Assembly: GCF_042432495.1 (NCBI RefSeq)
Contig: NZ_JBHLXC010000002.1
Location: forward strand, 1,426,001-1,490,000
DNA from: Pseudochelatococcus lubricantis
Lineage (GTDB): Bacteria; Pseudomonadota; Alphaproteobacteria; Rhizobiales; Beijerinckiaceae
Direction: 5' to 3'
Length of the DNA stretch: 64,000 nt
Below are positions 7,693 to 15,212 of this stretch, in pieces; the stretch's first letter is position 1; every line of letters begins with the position of its first letter. A program made the translations under genes and the position numbers. The notes below the pieces were generated by a model that saw only the letters and a list, made by a program, of their open reading frames with translations, was not told the DNA's origin and searched no databases.

Positions 7693-8151
7693 TCAACCGG
7701 CGCGCGGCTCTTTCGGCCGGTCGGGGCTCCAGATCTTCTCCAGATTGTAGAAGCTGCGCACTTCCGGGCGGAAGATATGCACGATGATATCGCCCACGTC
7801 GATCAGCACCCAGTCGCAGGCCGGGAATCCCTCGACGCGCACCGGCCCGAAGCCCGCCTGCTTGAGAGCGGCAGCGACCTTTTCCGCGATGGCGCCGACA
7901 TGCCTGTCCGACCGGCCGGACGCGACGAACATCGTGTCCGCGATTGTCGTGCGACCGACAAGGTCGATCTCGACGATCTCTTCCGCCTTCATTTCTTCAA
8001 GCTGGAACCGCGCGATTCCTGCCGCGTCGCCGGCCGGCGGCGTCTCCCCGGCCGTCCGTGTTCCGTCCGTCTGGTTGAGCGGCGCCGGCTGGGCGCCATA
8101 TTCCGAAAGCTGGCTCAGTGCCCGGTCCTCACACTTGAGCATGATCCCCAA
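7693..8151 (-). CDS. rsfS: Ribosome silencing factor
   Basis: RsfS binds ribosomal protein L14 and blocks joining of the two ribosomal subunits during starvation. The 152-residue reading has the RsfS domain in its C-terminal two thirds (MKAEEIVEIDLVGRT, ADTMFVASGRSDRH, GFPACDWVLIDVGDIIVHIF). About 50 N-terminal residues are not conserved. Later in-frame starts (MLKCEDR, three codons in, or MKAEEIV) are possible. It sits between nadD and rlmH in the usual order. The 244 bases between it and nadD hold no recognisable gene. Confidence 0.93.
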   Translation of the reverse strand: MGIMLKCEDRALSQLSEYGAQPAPLNQTDGTRTAGETPPAGDAAGIARFQLEEMKAEEIVEIDLVGRTTIADTMFVASGRSDRHVGAIAEKVAAALKQAGFGPVRVEGFPACDWVLIDVGDIIVHIFRPEVRSFYNLEKIWSPDRPKEPRAG

Positions 8152-8395
8152 AAGAGGTGCCGCCTTCTGGAAAAATCATGCATTAACAAAAAGATAGAGC
8201 GAGAATCGCGATTCGGCGAAAGGTCATCCCGCTTCAGGGCGACTTCGGGACAAGCGGGCATCGCCTCTCCGGCTCGAAATCGCATCGTAACATTGACTTG
8301 AAGATAGTCGCACATCCCCGACGCTTCAACGACTACCGACAGCCAATCACATGAATCGGCAGGAAAAAGAAGCCGCCCACGTCCGCGCGGGGGCT

Positions 8396-9028
8396 TCAGG
8401 GCGCGGCTATCGTGTTCCCCGCCGCGCGCAGCATGGTGGACGACAGCGGCGATCGCGGACCGTGCAGAAAGACCCATCCCGGTACGTCTCCCCGTGACAG
8501 CAGCCCCGCGTCCTTCTCAGCGAATCGGTAACGCGCCAGCGCGATCGCCGCCCGCGAGCGCGCCGCCTTCAGGGTGGAGCCGGGGCGGTCGATGATGGCG
8601 AGCGGAACGAGGCGGGCGATATCGCGCCAGCGCTGCCAGCGGTGAAAGCCGGCGAGATTATCCGCGCCCATGATCCAGACGAAATCGACCTGCGGACAAC
8701 GCCGTGTGAGCCACGCGATGGTGTCGTAAGTGAACTGCGTCTCGATTTCAGCTTCGAAACCGGTGATGTCGATGCGCGCGTGGCGCGTCAGCGCACGGGC
8801 AGCGGCCATTCTTTCCGCCAGCGGCGGCAGCGCCGTGTTGTCCTTCAGCGGGTTTCCGGGGGTGACGATCCACCATACCCTGTCGAGCCGCAGATGCTTG
8901 AGGGCGACGAGACTCGCCAGGCGATGCCCCGCGTGCGGCGGGTTGAACGAGCCGCCGAAAAGCCCGATCCGCAAGCCCGGCGCGTGCGGCGGGAGAGACG
9001 GCGAATGCCGCTTCGGCAGGTTTCTCAA
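8396..9028 (-). CDS. nadD: Nicotinate-nucleotide adenylyltransferase
   Basis: NadD adenylates nicotinate mononucleotide to deamido-NAD, a step shared by de novo and salvage NAD synthesis. The nucleotidyltransferase signature RIGLFGGSFNPPHAGH is near the N-terminus, with WWIVTPGNPLK and WIMGADNLAGFHRW further on and the C-terminal SSTMLR in the ISSTxIR position. The start is uncertain: no ATG lies in frame close by. TTG at 9028 (LRNLPKRHS) gives 210 residues; the TTG just before RIGLFGG would be shorter. The frame stays open far upstream through antisense proA sequence, which is not coding. It follows proA by about 105 bases. Confidence 0.9.
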   Translation of the reverse strand: MRNLPKRHSPSLPPHAPGLRIGLFGGSFNPPHAGHRLASLVALKHLRLDRVWWIVTPGNPLKDNTALPPLAERMAAARALTRHARIDITGFEAEIETQFTYDTIAWLTRRCPQVDFVWIMGADNLAGFHRWQRWRDIARLVPLAIIDRPGSTLKAARSRAAIALARYRFAEKDAGLLSRGDVPGWVFLHGPRSPLSSTMLRAAGNTIAAP

Positions 9029-9132
9029 AACCGTGATCCCGCTGCTCCCGGGCGCGCCGGTCGCATCGATGCGGGCGACGCCGGGCGGCGCATCCTCGCC
9101 CTCCTCGATGAAGCAGGAGCCGGCCTCGCTCC

Positions 9133-10458
9133 TCAAGGCCGCGTCTGCCCGTTGCCGTGGATGCGGTACTTGAACGAGGTCAGTTGCTCTACGCCGACGG
9201 GGCCACGCGCGTGCATGCGCCCGGTGGCGATTCCGATCTCGGCGCCGAAGCCGAACTCGCCGCCATCGGCGAACTGCGTTGAGGCGTTGTGCGCCACGAT
9301 GGCCGAGTCGACCTCGCGCTGGAAACGCGCCGCCGCTTCCTTGTCCTGCGTGATGATCGAGTCGGTATGGTGCGAGCCGTAGGTCTCGATGTGATCGATG
9401 GCCTGCGAAAGATCGTCGACGACGCGCGCGGAGATGATGGCATCCTCGTATTCCGTGCGCCAGTCCTCCTCGGTCGCGGGCTTCACGCGCGGATCGACCG
9501 CCTGTGTCTCCGCATCGCCACGCACCTCGCAGCCGGCCTCGATCAGCGCCGTCACCAGCGGCTTCAGATGCGTGTCCGCCACCGCCCGGTCGACAAGCAG
9601 CGTCTCCGCCGCGCCGCAGATGCCGGTGCGGCGCATCTTCGCATTCAGCAGCACCTTGCGCGCCATGTCGAGATCGGCGTCGCGATGCACGAAAACATGG
9701 CAGATGCCGTCGAGGTGCGCGAACACCGGCACCCGCGCCTCCGTCTGCACCCGCGCCACCAGGCCCTTGCCGCCGCGCGGTACGATGACGTCGACATTGC
9801 CATCGAGCCCGCCGAGCAGCAGGCCGACGGCTTCGCGGCCGCGAACCGGCACGAGCTGCACGGCATCGGCGGGCAGGCCCGCGTTTTCCAGCCCGGAGCG
9901 AACGGCCGCGACCAGCCGCTGGGCCGAGCGGAAGCTCTCCGACCCGGCGCGCAGGATGGCGGCGTTGCCCGCCTTCACGCACAGCGAGCCCGCGTCCGCG
10001 GCGACATTCGGCCGGCTTTCGAAGATTACGCCGATCACGCCGAGGGGTACGGAAACACGCTCGATGACAAGGCCGTTAGGGCGTTCGAAGGTTGCCAGCA
10101 CGCGCCCGACGGGGTCCGGCAGGCCTGCGACGAGTTCCACTGCCTTCGCGATGGCCTCGACGCGGGCCGGGGTGAGCTGCAGGCGGTCGATGAACGCCTC
10201 GCCGCGTCCGGCCGCGCGGGCGTCCGCGATGTCCTCCGCATTGGCCGCGATCAGGCCTTCCGCGTCCTCACGGATGGCGCGCGCGGCACCGTTGAGCGCC
10301 TGCGTGCGGGCGGCGTCGGATGTCAACGCCAGTGCGCGGGCGGCCTTGCGGGCGCGCCGGCCGATGTCGGCCATCAGCGAGGCAAGCGGCAGCGGCGCGT
10401 CGGCAGCGCCGCCCAGCACCTCGCTCTTGTCCGTAACATCAGCAGCTACACTCGCCAT
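9133..10458 (-). CDS. proA: Gamma-glutamyl phosphate reductase
   Basis: ProA reduces gamma-glutamyl phosphate to glutamate semialdehyde with NADPH, the second step of proline synthesis. It is an aldehyde-dehydrogenase-fold protein of 441 residues with the catalytic cysteine in RRTGICGAAET, the cofactor segment GVIGVIFESRPNVAADA and the C-terminal GPVGVEQLTSFKY. The ATG at 10458 is preceded by GGAGGATGAGG; earlier in-frame ATGs at 10467 and 10539 would add an unconserved tail. It lies 102 bases after proB, so both steps are probably made from one transcript. Confidence 0.96.
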   Translation of the reverse strand: MASVAADVTDKSEVLGGAADAPLPLASLMADIGRRARKAARALALTSDAARTQALNGAARAIREDAEGLIAANAEDIADARAAGRGEAFIDRLQLTPARVEAIAKAVELVAGLPDPVGRVLATFERPNGLVIERVSVPLGVIGVIFESRPNVAADAGSLCVKAGNAAILRAGSESFRSAQRLVAAVRSGLENAGLPADAVQLVPVRGREAVGLLLGGLDGNVDVIVPRGGKGLVARVQTEARVPVFAHLDGICHVFVHRDADLDMARKVLLNAKMRRTGICGAAETLLVDRAVADTHLKPLVTALIEAGCEVRGDAETQAVDPRVKPATEEDWRTEYEDAIISARVVDDLSQAIDHIETYGSHHTDSIITQDKEAAARFQREVDSAIVAHNASTQFADGGEFGFGAEIGIATGRMHARGPVGVEQLTSFKYRIHGNGQTRP

Positions 10459-10560
10459 GATCCTCATCCTCCAGCCGGCGGCCAATGCAACGCCGTGCGA
10501 TACATGTCTATTTTCTACGCAAGAGGGATGCGCGGTCAAGCGCGCCCGGCAGCATGGCTT

Positions 10561-11736
10561 TCATGCACCTTCGTGCGAATCGCCGCCGAACAGGACGAGA
10601 TCGTCCCTGTGCACGATGGTGGCGCGCCCGCCGTGGCCGAGCAGCGTCTCGATATCCTGCGTCGAATGGCCCGCGATCAGCCCCGCTTCGTCCGCGTCGT
10701 AGCCGACGAGGCCGCGGCCGATTTCCCGCCCCTCCGGCCCGCGCACCGAGACCGCGTCGCCCCGGTGAAAATCGCCCTCGATGCGGCGCACACCAGCAGG
10801 CAACAGGCTCGCGCCACGCCGCAGCGCCTTCTCCGCTCCCGCGTCGACATGCAACGCGCCGCGTGGCTGCAATGTTCCGGCGATCCACTTCTTGCGCGCC
10901 GTGACGGGGTTGGAGGGCGAGAGAAACCACGTGCAGCGCCCGCCGTTCATAACCGTGCCGAGCGGCCCCTCCACACGTCCGTCAGCGATGATCATGCAGG
11001 CGCCGCCGGCGGTCGCGATCTTGCCCGCCTCCACCTTGGTGCGCATGCCGCCGCGCGACAGCTCTGACGCCGCACCGCCCGCCATGGCCTCGATCTCGGG
11101 CGTGATATGCGTGACGAGCGGGATATGGCGCGCATCCGGGTTGCCGTTGGGCGGCGCGGTATAGAGGCCGTCGACGTCGGACAGCAGCACGAGCAGGTCC
11201 GCCCCCACCATGGTCGCGACACGTGCGGCGAGCCGGTCGTTGTCCCCATAGCGGATTTCGCTCGTCGCTACCGAATCGTTCTCGTTGATGATCGGCACGG
11301 CGCCGAGTTCCAGCAGTTTGCCGATGGTGGCACGGGCGTGCAGATAGCGGCGGCGCTGCTCCGTATCGGAAAATGTCAGCAGAATCTGCCCGGCGACGAT
11401 CTCGTGGACGGCGAGCGCCTCCGTCCAGCGGCGCGCCAGCGCGATCTGCCCCACGGCGGCGGCGGCCTGGCTCTCCTCCAGCTTCAGCGGCCCCGAGGGC
11501 AGCCGCAGCACGGTGCGCCCCAGCGCGATGGCGCCGGAGGAGACGACGATCACCTCCGCGCCCCGTTCGTGCAGCCGCGCGATATCCTGCACCAGCGCCG
11601 AAAGCCAGCTACGCTTCAGGCGCCCGCGCTCGCGGTCCACCAGCAGCGACGAGCCCACCTTGACGACGATGCGCCTGAACTGCGCCAGCTCGGGCAAGCG
11701 CGCGGCCAACGCGGGAGAGACGGAATGATCGATCAT
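10561..11736 (-). CDS. proB: Glutamate 5-kinase
   Basis: ProB phosphorylates glutamate with ATP, the committed and proline-inhibited step of proline synthesis. The 391-residue product has an amino-acid-kinase domain (VVKVGSSLLVD, VSSGAIALGR, INENDSV, FGDND-like YGDNDRLAA, LLSDVDGLY). A C-terminal PUA domain follows from about residue 290 (GALHVDAGAEKALRRG). The two-domain form is normal for proteobacterial ProB. It lies downstream of obgE (111-base gap) and upstream of proA. Confidence 0.96.
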   Translation of the reverse strand: MIDHSVSPALAARLPELAQFRRIVVKVGSSLLVDRERGRLKRSWLSALVQDIARLHERGAEVIVVSSGAIALGRTVLRLPSGPLKLEESQAAAAVGQIALARRWTEALAVHEIVAGQILLTFSDTEQRRRYLHARATIGKLLELGAVPIINENDSVATSEIRYGDNDRLAARVATMVGADLLVLLSDVDGLYTAPPNGNPDARHIPLVTHITPEIEAMAGGAASELSRGGMRTKVEAGKIATAGGACMIIADGRVEGPLGTVMNGGRCTWFLSPSNPVTARKKWIAGTLQPRGALHVDAGAEKALRRGASLLPAGVRRIEGDFHRGDAVSVRGPEGREIGRGLVGYDADEAGLIAGHSTQDIETLLGHGGRATIVHRDDLVLFGGDSHEGA

Positions 11737-11847
11737 GATGCTTCATTCGGACATTCGACGCGGCGCATACTTAACCGTAATCCGCGTGCAGGAAAGGAAA
11801 AACCGCATGCAGCGGCGGCAGGACTGGCACCCGGGCCCGGCTTTGCC

Positions 11848-12882
11848 TCACGGCTGCCAGTCGGCCGGGACCTCGCGTTCCTTTTCCTCCGCCCCGGCCT
11901 CGCGGATGATGTCCGCGAGGCAACGCAGCGCCGTGTCGACGCCCTCGCGCGAGGCGGAGGACAGCAGCAGCGGCGCCTGCCCGGCGGCTTCCGCAAGATC
12001 CGCCGCGCGCGCGGCGCGGGTCTCGGCGTCAAGCGCATCGATCTTCGACAGCGCCACCACCTCCGGCTTGTCTGCGAGCCCGCCGCCATAGGCTTCGAGT
12101 TCGGCCCGGATGGTTTCGTAACTGCCGGCGACGTCCTCGCTCGTCCCGTCGACAAGATGGAGCAGCACGCGGCAGCGTTCCACATGGCCGAGGAAGCGGT
12201 CGCCGAGTCCCGCGCCCTCGTGCGCGCCCTCGATCAGCCCGGGAATATCCGCGAGCACGAACTCGCGCCCGTCGATGCCGACGACGCCGAGATTGGGATG
12301 CAGCGTCGTGAATGGATAATCGGCGATCTTGGGCTTTGCCGCGCTGACCGCCGCGAGAAAGGTGGACTTGCCGGCGTTCGGCAGGCCGACGAGCCCGGCA
12401 TCGGCGATCAGCTTCAGCCGCAGCCAGATCCACATTTCGGTGCCCGGCAGGCCGGGGTTGGCGTGGCGTGGCGCCTGATTCGTCGAGGATTTGAAGTAGG
12501 CGTTGCCGAAGCCGCCGTTGCCGCCGCGAGCCAGCACCACCTGCTGGCCAACCTCCGTGAGGTCGGCCAGCGGCGTCTCGTTGTCTTCAGCGAAAACCTG
12601 CGTGCCCGCCGGCACCTTCAACACCGTGTCCGCGCCGCGCGCGCCGGTGCGGTTCTTGCCCATGCCGTGCTGGCCGGGACGGGCACGGAAATGCTGCTGG
12701 TAGCGGTAGTCGATCAGCGTGTTGAGGCCGTCGACACATTCGACCACGACGTCGCCGCCGCGCCCGCCGTCGCCGCCGTTGGGGCCGCCGAACTCGATGA
12801 ACTTCTCGCGCCGGAACGAGACACAGCCTGCCCCGCCATCGCCGGAACGGACATAAACCTTCGCCTGATCAAGAAACTTCAT
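11848..12882 (-). CDS. obgE: GTPase Obg (CgtA)
   Basis: Obg is an essential GTPase linked to 50S ribosome assembly and stress responses. The 344-residue product starts MKFLDQAKVYVRSGDGGAG with the glycine-rich Obg fold (about 1-158, GGDGGRGGDV). The GTPase domain carries GLPNAGKST (G1), DIPGLIEGAH (G3) and SKIDAL (G4). No extended acidic C-terminal tail is present. The ATG at 12882 is set by the conserved MKFLDQ start; in-frame codons upstream run into a spacer. It follows the GNAT gene by about 100 bases and precedes proB. Confidence 0.96.
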   Translation of the reverse strand: MKFLDQAKVYVRSGDGGAGCVSFRREKFIEFGGPNGGDGGRGGDVVVECVDGLNTLIDYRYQQHFRARPGQHGMGKNRTGARGADTVLKVPAGTQVFAEDNETPLADLTEVGQQVVLARGGNGGFGNAYFKSSTNQAPRHANPGLPGTEMWIWLRLKLIADAGLVGLPNAGKSTFLAAVSAAKPKIADYPFTTLHPNLGVVGIDGREFVLADIPGLIEGAHEGAGLGDRFLGHVERCRVLLHLVDGTSEDVAGSYETIRAELEAYGGGLADKPEVVALSKIDALDAETRAARAADLAEAAGQAPLLLSSASREGVDTALRCLADIIREAGAEEKEREVPADWQP

Positions 12883-12985
12883 CGCCTGCTCGAACCCGTC
12901 AACGGGCGGAGCCCCTGGCCCCGCGTCTGTACATATGTCGCGCCGCCGGGATGTCTCCCGGCGGCCTGTCTTCCGTCCTGCCGCC

Positions 12986-13525
12986 CTATGCGGCGAGCCG
13001 CCGCGCGTGGCGCTCGCGCCCCAGCACCGTCTCATAATAGGGCAAGGGCCGCCCCTGGGGGCGTGAGTAGCGCATGGTATCGCCCACGGTGACGAAACCG
13101 AGCTTCTCCTGCACCCGCAGGGAAGCGCCGTTGCCGGCGAACACACCGGAGATGATGTGCATCACCCCGCTGCAGGCAAAGAAGGCGTCGACGAAAGTCT
13201 CCGCCGCCTCGCTCATCAGCCCCTGCCCCCAGTACGGCTCACCGAGCCAGTATCCGAGGCTCAGCGCGCCATCCCTGGGATGCAGGGTGATCATGCCGCA
13301 CGGTGCGCCTTCGGCCTCGATGGCGTAGTTCGCGCTGATGCCCGCTTCGTTCTCGGCGGAGGCATGCACGATGTAGTCCTGCATGTCCTCCAGCGTGAGC
13401 GGCCAGGGAACGGATGCGAGCCAGCGCGCGACGTTCCATGTTTCCAGCCCGATGAGCGTCTGCGCGTCATCCATCCGCACCGGCCTCAGCAGCAACCGGT
13501 CCGTTCTCACCGCTTCCCTCAGCAT
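12986..13525 (-). CDS. GNAT-family N-acetyltransferase (RimJ/RimL type)
   Basis: A 179-residue acetyltransferase. It starts MLREAVRTDRLLLRPVRMDD, typical of the Acetyltransf_3 (RimJ/RimL-like) branch. The acetyl-CoA binding region is LGYWLGEPYWGQGLMSEA, and the late NGASLRVQEKLGF motif marks the domain end. It would transfer acetyl from acetyl-CoA to an amine or a protein N-terminus; the substrate cannot be told. In Hyphomicrobiales a GNAT gene between rpmA and obgE is a frequent arrangement. The start ATG at 13525 lies inside a doubtful small frame (13519-13788). Confidence 0.88.
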   Translation of the reverse strand: MLREAVRTDRLLLRPVRMDDAQTLIGLETWNVARWLASVPWPLTLEDMQDYIVHASAENEAGISANYAIEAEGAPCGMITLHPRDGALSLGYWLGEPYWGQGLMSEAAETFVDAFFACSGVMHIISGVFAGNGASLRVQEKLGFVTVGDTMRYSRPQGRPLPYYETVLGRERHARRLAA

Positions 13526-13788
13526 GGCCCCCGCCCCCCCGCTCTCGCCGGCAGATGCGCCCGCGTGCGGGCGTTCGCGAGATGGTGTGCGCAGGCGGCA
13601 TCCATGCCTGGATACGCACAAACGGGAAGGTATTTGAGGCCACCGCGTTCGCATCCACGACCATCGTGACGCGGCAGGGCCGGAGCAAAACGCCATACGC
13701 GACCTGCATCGAAGGCTGCCCCTTGCGTGAAGCCCGTTGCACGGGCGATAGCGGCAGTGGCGTTGGCGATGATGGTGCGAATGGTCAT
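13519..13788 (-). CDS. Doubtful small protein upstream of the GNAT gene
   Basis: An 89-codon frame starting MTIRTIIANATAAIARATGF has GGAG 12 bases upstream and overlaps the GNAT start by 7 bases. Codon use in the first 25 codons is GC3-rich like real genes, but the rest is mixed and compositionally odd. I recognise no family. It could be a short real peptide, the remains of one, or chance. It is included so that the 300-base gap between the GNAT gene and rpmA is described. Confidence 0.22.
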   Translation of the reverse strand: MTIRTIIANATAAIARATGFTQGAAFDAGRVWRFAPALPRHDGRGCERGGLKYLPVCAYPGMDAACAHHLANARTRAHLPARAGGRGPC

Positions 13789-13838
13789 CTGTCTGCTCCG
13801 ATCCTATAGCCCGGCCCGGCCGGGTGTTGAAACGACAA

Positions 13839-13864
13839 AGGGGAAATGGCATCCCATTTCCCCT
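13839..13864 (-). terminator. Terminator hairpin after rpmA
   Basis: A perfect 11-bp stem (AGGGGAAATGG / CCATTTCCCCT) with a 4-base loop lies 88 bases beyond the rpmA stop. On the minus strand it is followed by TTGTCGTTT, a weak T tract. It is the natural end of the rplU-rpmA transcript. Confidence 0.65.
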
Positions 13865-13952
13865 GATCGCTGGATCGCGAGCTGACACATGCCGCTTTCC
13901 GCCGGGGATGGAATACCGGCGAAAGCTCTTTGTCGGACAGCTTCCGCCTGGG

Positions 13953-14219
13953 TTACTCTGCTGCTTCCTGCACCACGTCGATGCGTACGTACGAACGCCC
14001 CAACCGCGTGAGGAACTCGACGCGCCCTTCAACGAGAGCAAACAGCGTGTGGTCCTTGCCGATACCGACGTTGTCGCCCGGGTGGACCTTCGTGCCGCGC
14101 TGGCGGATAATGATGTTACCCGGAATCACCTTCTCGCCGCCATACTTCTTGACGCCAAGGCGGCGGCCGTCGGAATCGCGCCCGTTACGGGATGAACCGC
14201 CTGATTTTTTGTGGGCCAT
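13953..14219 (-). CDS. rpmA: Ribosomal protein bL27
   Basis: An 88-residue 50S protein whose N-terminus reaches the peptidyl-transferase centre. The sequence MAHKKSGGSSRNGRDSDGRR followed by LGVKKYGGEKVIPGNIIIRQRG is diagnostic. No cleavable N-terminal extension is present. It lies 97 bases after rplU in the same transcript. Confidence 0.98.
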   Translation of the reverse strand: MAHKKSGGSSRNGRDSDGRRLGVKKYGGEKVIPGNIIIRQRGTKVHPGDNVGIGKDHTLFALVEGRVEFLTRLGRSYVRIDVVQEAAE

Positions 14220-14316
14220 GATAGAACTCCCAAATATCCTGATCTGATGCGGAGCGCCCGGAGGTCATGCGGTTAACGCGACAACTCCGGAACGCCCGGG
14301 AAACGGTTTCCCGCGC

Positions 14317-14715
14317 TTACTCGGCAGCCGCCGGGGCTGCCTCGGCCGGTGCGGCGTCGGCGCTCTTCTCAGCCTTGGCGGGGCGCGGAAGCGCCTTGCC
14401 GCCGACGAGAATGTCGGTGATGCGCACGACGGTGAACGCCTGACGGTGGCCACGCTTGCGCTTGGAGTTCTGCCGGCGGCGCTTCTTGAAGGCGATAACC
14501 TTCTTGCCGCGCGTCTGTTCCACCACCTCGGCCGAAACCGAAGCGTCGGCGACGACGGGCGCGCCGACCACGATCCCTTCAGCTCCGCGGGAAAGCACCA
14601 GCACGTCGTCGAACGTCACGGCGGCGCCAGCCTCGGCCTCAAGCTTCTCGATGGTGATGACATCGTCAGCGGCAACAGTGTACTGCTTGCCACCAGTCCT
14701 GATGACTGCGAACAT
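14317..14715 (-). CDS. rplU: Ribosomal protein bL21
   Basis: A 50S protein that binds 23S rRNA. The 132-residue product starts MFAVIRTGGKQYTVAADD and carries the basic KKVIAFKKRRRQNSKRKRGHR segment. Beyond the usual ~103 residues is an Ala/Pro/Glu-rich tail (KAEKSADAAPAEAAPAAAE), an extension often seen in Hyphomicrobiales. The ATG at 14715 is the conserved start. A leader of about 155 bases with a stem lies upstream, and rpmA follows. Confidence 0.97.
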   Translation of the reverse strand: MFAVIRTGGKQYTVAADDVITIEKLEAEAGAAVTFDDVLVLSRGAEGIVVGAPVVADASVSAEVVEQTRGKKVIAFKKRRRQNSKRKRGHRQAFTVVRITDILVGGKALPRPAKAEKSADAAPAEAAPAAAE

Positions 14716-14736
14716 CTTTCTTTCCTGTGTTCGGAA

Positions 14737-14781
14737 CCGCTCTTGCCGCCAGCAGGATTGCACCTCCCGGCCACAGAGCGG
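14737..14781 (-). promoter_or_regulatory. Structured 5' leader of rplU-rpmA
   Basis: On the minus strand, CCGCTCT (14781-14775) pairs with AGAGCGG (14743-14737), a 7-bp stem closing about 31 bases just upstream of the rplU ribosome-binding region. A second hairpin (ATGCAG / CTGCAT, 14851-14868) lies near the predicted transcript start. Ribosomal protein operons often carry such leaders for autogenous control. Only the pairing is seen; the function is inferred. Confidence 0.35.
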
Positions 14782-14878
14782 CTTTTTCTCAGTTTTGCAA
14801 GAACGGAAAGGCGCCGGACCAGAATCACCGACGCCTCGCGTTCCCAATGAATGCAGATTAAACTGCATGGAAGCATTC

Positions 14879-14907
14879 CGCATAATCGCCGGCGTGAAAA
14901 TTGTCAA
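14879..14907 (-). promoter_or_regulatory. Promoter of rplU-rpmA
   Basis: On the minus strand a perfect TTGACA (14907-14902) is followed after exactly 17 bases by TATGCG (14884-14879). Transcription would start near 14872, giving a leader of about 157 bases before rplU. It is the best promoter match in the divergent rplU/tRNA-Ser gap. Confidence 0.6.
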
Positions 14908-14939
14908 CGAAATATCCCGAAAATCCGTTCGAAGGCCTC

Positions 14940-14967
14940 TTGATATTCGGCGCGACTCGGCTATTAA
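14940..14967 (+). promoter_or_regulatory. Promoter of tRNA-Ser
   Basis: TTGATA at 14940-14945 and TATTAA at 14962-14967, spaced by 16 bases, place a transcript start near 14974, about 10 bases before the tRNA 5' end. Position and sequence both fit a stable-RNA promoter. Confidence 0.55.
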
Positions 14968-14983
14968 GGTCACCACCGCGAGC

Positions 14984-15073
14984 GGAGAGGTGGCAGAGTG
15001 GTTGAATGCACCGCACTCGAAATGCGGCATGGGGGCAACTCCATCGGGGGTTCAAATCCCTCCCTCTCCGCCA
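14984..15073 (+). tRNA. tRNA-Ser (anticodon CGA)
   Basis: A 90-base class II tRNA. The acceptor stem GGAGAGG pairs with CCTCTCC, the discriminator is G and the CCA end is encoded (15071-15073). The anticodon loop CTCGAAA sits in the stem CCGCA/TGCGG and gives anticodon CGA, which reads UCG serine codons. A long variable arm (GGGGGCAACTCC) and a T loop (GGGTTCAAATCCC) are present. Two small hairpins follow at 15081-15093 and 15113-15128, without a T run. No gene is seen between the tRNA and 15213. Confidence 0.96.
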
Positions 15074-15212
15074 ATTTGCTTGGCGCAATGCGCCTTGCAG
15101 AGCTGGAATGGCTGCCGAAACTTCGGCAATAGGCAAAGCTGCCGGATTTCTGTCATCTATACATCGTATTATCGGCGGTTTTCTTGCGACGCGCCCTTCC
15201 ATCCGGTGACGA

